Origin: Methylococcaceae bacterium UBA7658
GTDB lineage: Bacteria > Pseudomonadota > Gammaproteobacteria > Methylococcales > Methylomonadaceae
DNA length: 62,939 nucleotides
Direction: 5' to 3'
Assembly: GCA_002483425.1 (NCBI GenBank)
Contig: DLHW01000002.1
Span: 44,915-107,853 of the forward strand
Below the pieces are notes generated by a model, which saw only the letters and a list, made by a program, of their open reading frames with translations, was not told the origin of the DNA and ran no database searches. Numbering within the stretch: the stretch's first letter is position 1; every line of letters starts with the position of its first letter. Positions 62,157-62,939 of the stretch are shown here, piece by piece. Made by a program: the position numbers and the translations under genes.

Positions 62157-62786
62157 ATGACTGAAATCAAAGAAAAATCCATCCAAACCTTCCTAGACGA
62201 ACTAGCCAGTAAATCAGCCACACCTGGGGGCGGGAGTGCCGCCGCTTTAATGGGCGCACAAGGCGCTGCCTTAGTCAGCATGGTCTGTAGGATAACCATA
62301 GGCAAACCGAAATTCGCTGAAGTCGAAGCAGAATTACAAGAAGTGCTGGAAAGTGCGGAAAGCCTGCGCGCCGAATTGACGGAACTCATCAAAGCTGACA
62401 TTGATGTATTCAATCGGTTGATGTCCAAATACGCCCTACCTAAAGAAACGGATGGAGAAAAAGCATTGCGAAGCGAAGCGATCCAGGAGGTTTTAAAAGA
62501 CGCCACCGAAGTGCCTTTGCAATGCGTTCATGCCTGCCTGAAAATAATCGAACTCAGCCGGATAGCAGCAGAGAAGGGCAGCCCCGGCGTTGTCAGCGAT
62601 GCCGGTGCGGCAGTGATGTCCGCTTACGGCGGTCTGAAAAGTTCCTCGTTGAATGTTTACATCAATGTCCGTAGTTTGAAGGACCAAGCGTTCGCAGAAG
62701 CCAAAGTTGCCGAACTCGAAGCGGCTATTGCCGGCATTGACGGATGCGTGAACAGTATCTATGAAACGGTTAAGGCAAGACTGTAA
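62157..62786 (+). CDS. fchA: Cyclodeaminase/methenyl-THF cyclohydrolase-family protein
   Basis: A 209-residue all-helical protein of the FTCD_C/FchA family, with SIQTFLDELASKSATPGGGS (~9-28) as the family signature and AAALMGAQGAALVSMV following. The FchA branch converts 5,10-methenyl-THF to 10-formyl-THF, a step in tetrahydrofolate-linked C1 transfer in methylotrophs; formiminotetrahydrofolate cyclodeaminases share the fold. The gene follows cysS by 85 bp. Function fits with xoxF but is not proven by position. Confidence 0.85.
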   Translation: MTEIKEKSIQTFLDELASKSATPGGGSAAALMGAQGAALVSMVCRITIGKPKFAEVEAELQEVLESAESLRAELTELIKADIDVFNRLMSKYALPKETDGEKALRSEAIQEVLKDATEVPLQCVHACLKIIELSRIAAEKGSPGVVSDAGAAVMSAYGGLKSSSLNVYINVRSLKDQAFAEAKVAELEAAIAGIDGCVNSIYETVKARL

Positions 62787-62806
62787 AGATATTTAATAAA
62801 AAACCA

Positions 62807-62835
62807 TTGACGATTAGAACCGCCATCGTTATTAT
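62807..62835 (+). promoter_or_regulatory. Sigma-70 promoter of tRNA-Pro
   Basis: TTGACG (62807-62812), a 17-bp spacer and TATTAT (62830-62835). The tRNA begins 55 bp after the -10, so a short 5' leader is removed by RNase P. Confidence 0.8.
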
Positions 62836-62889
62836 ACGCAGCTCTTTAAGGGCGGTTGGCAAAACCACAAGTCACTTCTAAGAAATCGT

Positions 62890-62939
62890 CGGGGTATAGC
62901 GCAGTCTGGTAGCGCGCCTGCTTTGGGAGCAGGATGTCG
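62890..62939 (+). tRNA. tRNA-Pro(UGG), partial
   Basis: Begins CGGGGTATAGCGCAGTCTGG, the acceptor and D-arm of a proline tRNA, then an anticodon stem CCTGC/GCAGG with loop TTTGGGA (anticodon TGG). The window ends at the start of the variable loop, so the T arm and 3' end are missing. Confidence 0.93.

Overview
The window looks like a chromosomal segment of a gammaproteobacterial methylotroph or methanotroph (order Methylococcales is the best guess). It carries a lanthanide-type PQQ methanol dehydrogenase (xoxF), a transketolase-family thiamine-diphosphate enzyme, a methenyl-tetrahydrofolate cyclohydrolase-like gene (fchA family), and gammaproteobacterial housekeeping blocks (divergent cysS / ppiA-lpxH, ubiG-yciK-sufT, dbpA, trkH/trkA, bamC). 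Taxonomy is inference from gene content only; no rRNA is present.

Layout. 0-0.7 kb: the start of a nitrate-type ABC binding protein (nrtA) behind a leader with two hairpins and a terminator that fits an ANTAR antitermination target. 1.3-7.4 kb: pgaABCD operon for poly-N-acetylglucosamine exopolysaccharide, with a REP-type palindrome inside the 5' end of pgaB. 7.9-10.8 kb: a TPR membrane protein, a triple-GAF protein, a NasT-like ANTAR regulator (the likely partner of the nrtA leader) and a tiny exported peptide. 11.1-15.7 kb: an iron-type ABC importer with a possible Fur site. 16-17 kb: a degenerate EAL protein.

17.0-25.6 kb is the most unusual region. One operon encodes a TlpA-like thioredoxin, a BNR/Asp-box lipoprotein with a Cys cluster, a CopC-like protein, a lipoprotein with a C-terminal membrane helix, and a HupE/UreJ-type permease. 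Next to it are two tandem genes in which a HupE/UreJ nickel/cobalt-permease-like membrane domain is fused in frame to an exported protein: a TonB-dependent outer-membrane receptor in one, an unknown ~275-residue domain in the other. In both, the last membrane helix ends in a signal-peptidase-like AxA site, as if one polypeptide were cleaved into an inner-membrane permease and an exported partner. I take this to be a metal-acquisition locus of uncommon construction.

25.8-45.7 kb: a small helical exported protein, ubiG-yciK-sufT, an RND efflux pair, an orphan possible PD-(D/E)XK protein, a glutathione peroxidase, an AI-2E-family transporter, TrkH/TrkA, an Mla/MCE lipid-transport operon, a PA0069-family radical SAM protein and the helicase DbpA. 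45.7-53.5 kb is a decayed accessory region: broken toxin-antitoxin genes, a recD fragment split by a REP palindrome, dispersed palindromes, an intact IS481-family element with a 7-bp target duplication beside a frameshifted IS3-family relic that cuts a dead vapC. Within it lie an intact phosphate-type porin with a textbook array of PhoB boxes, and bamC. 53.5-62.9 kb: a TVP38-family protein, the transketolase, xoxF, ppiA-lpxH, cysS, the fchA-like gene and the start of a tRNA-Pro(UGG) with a clear sigma-70 promoter.
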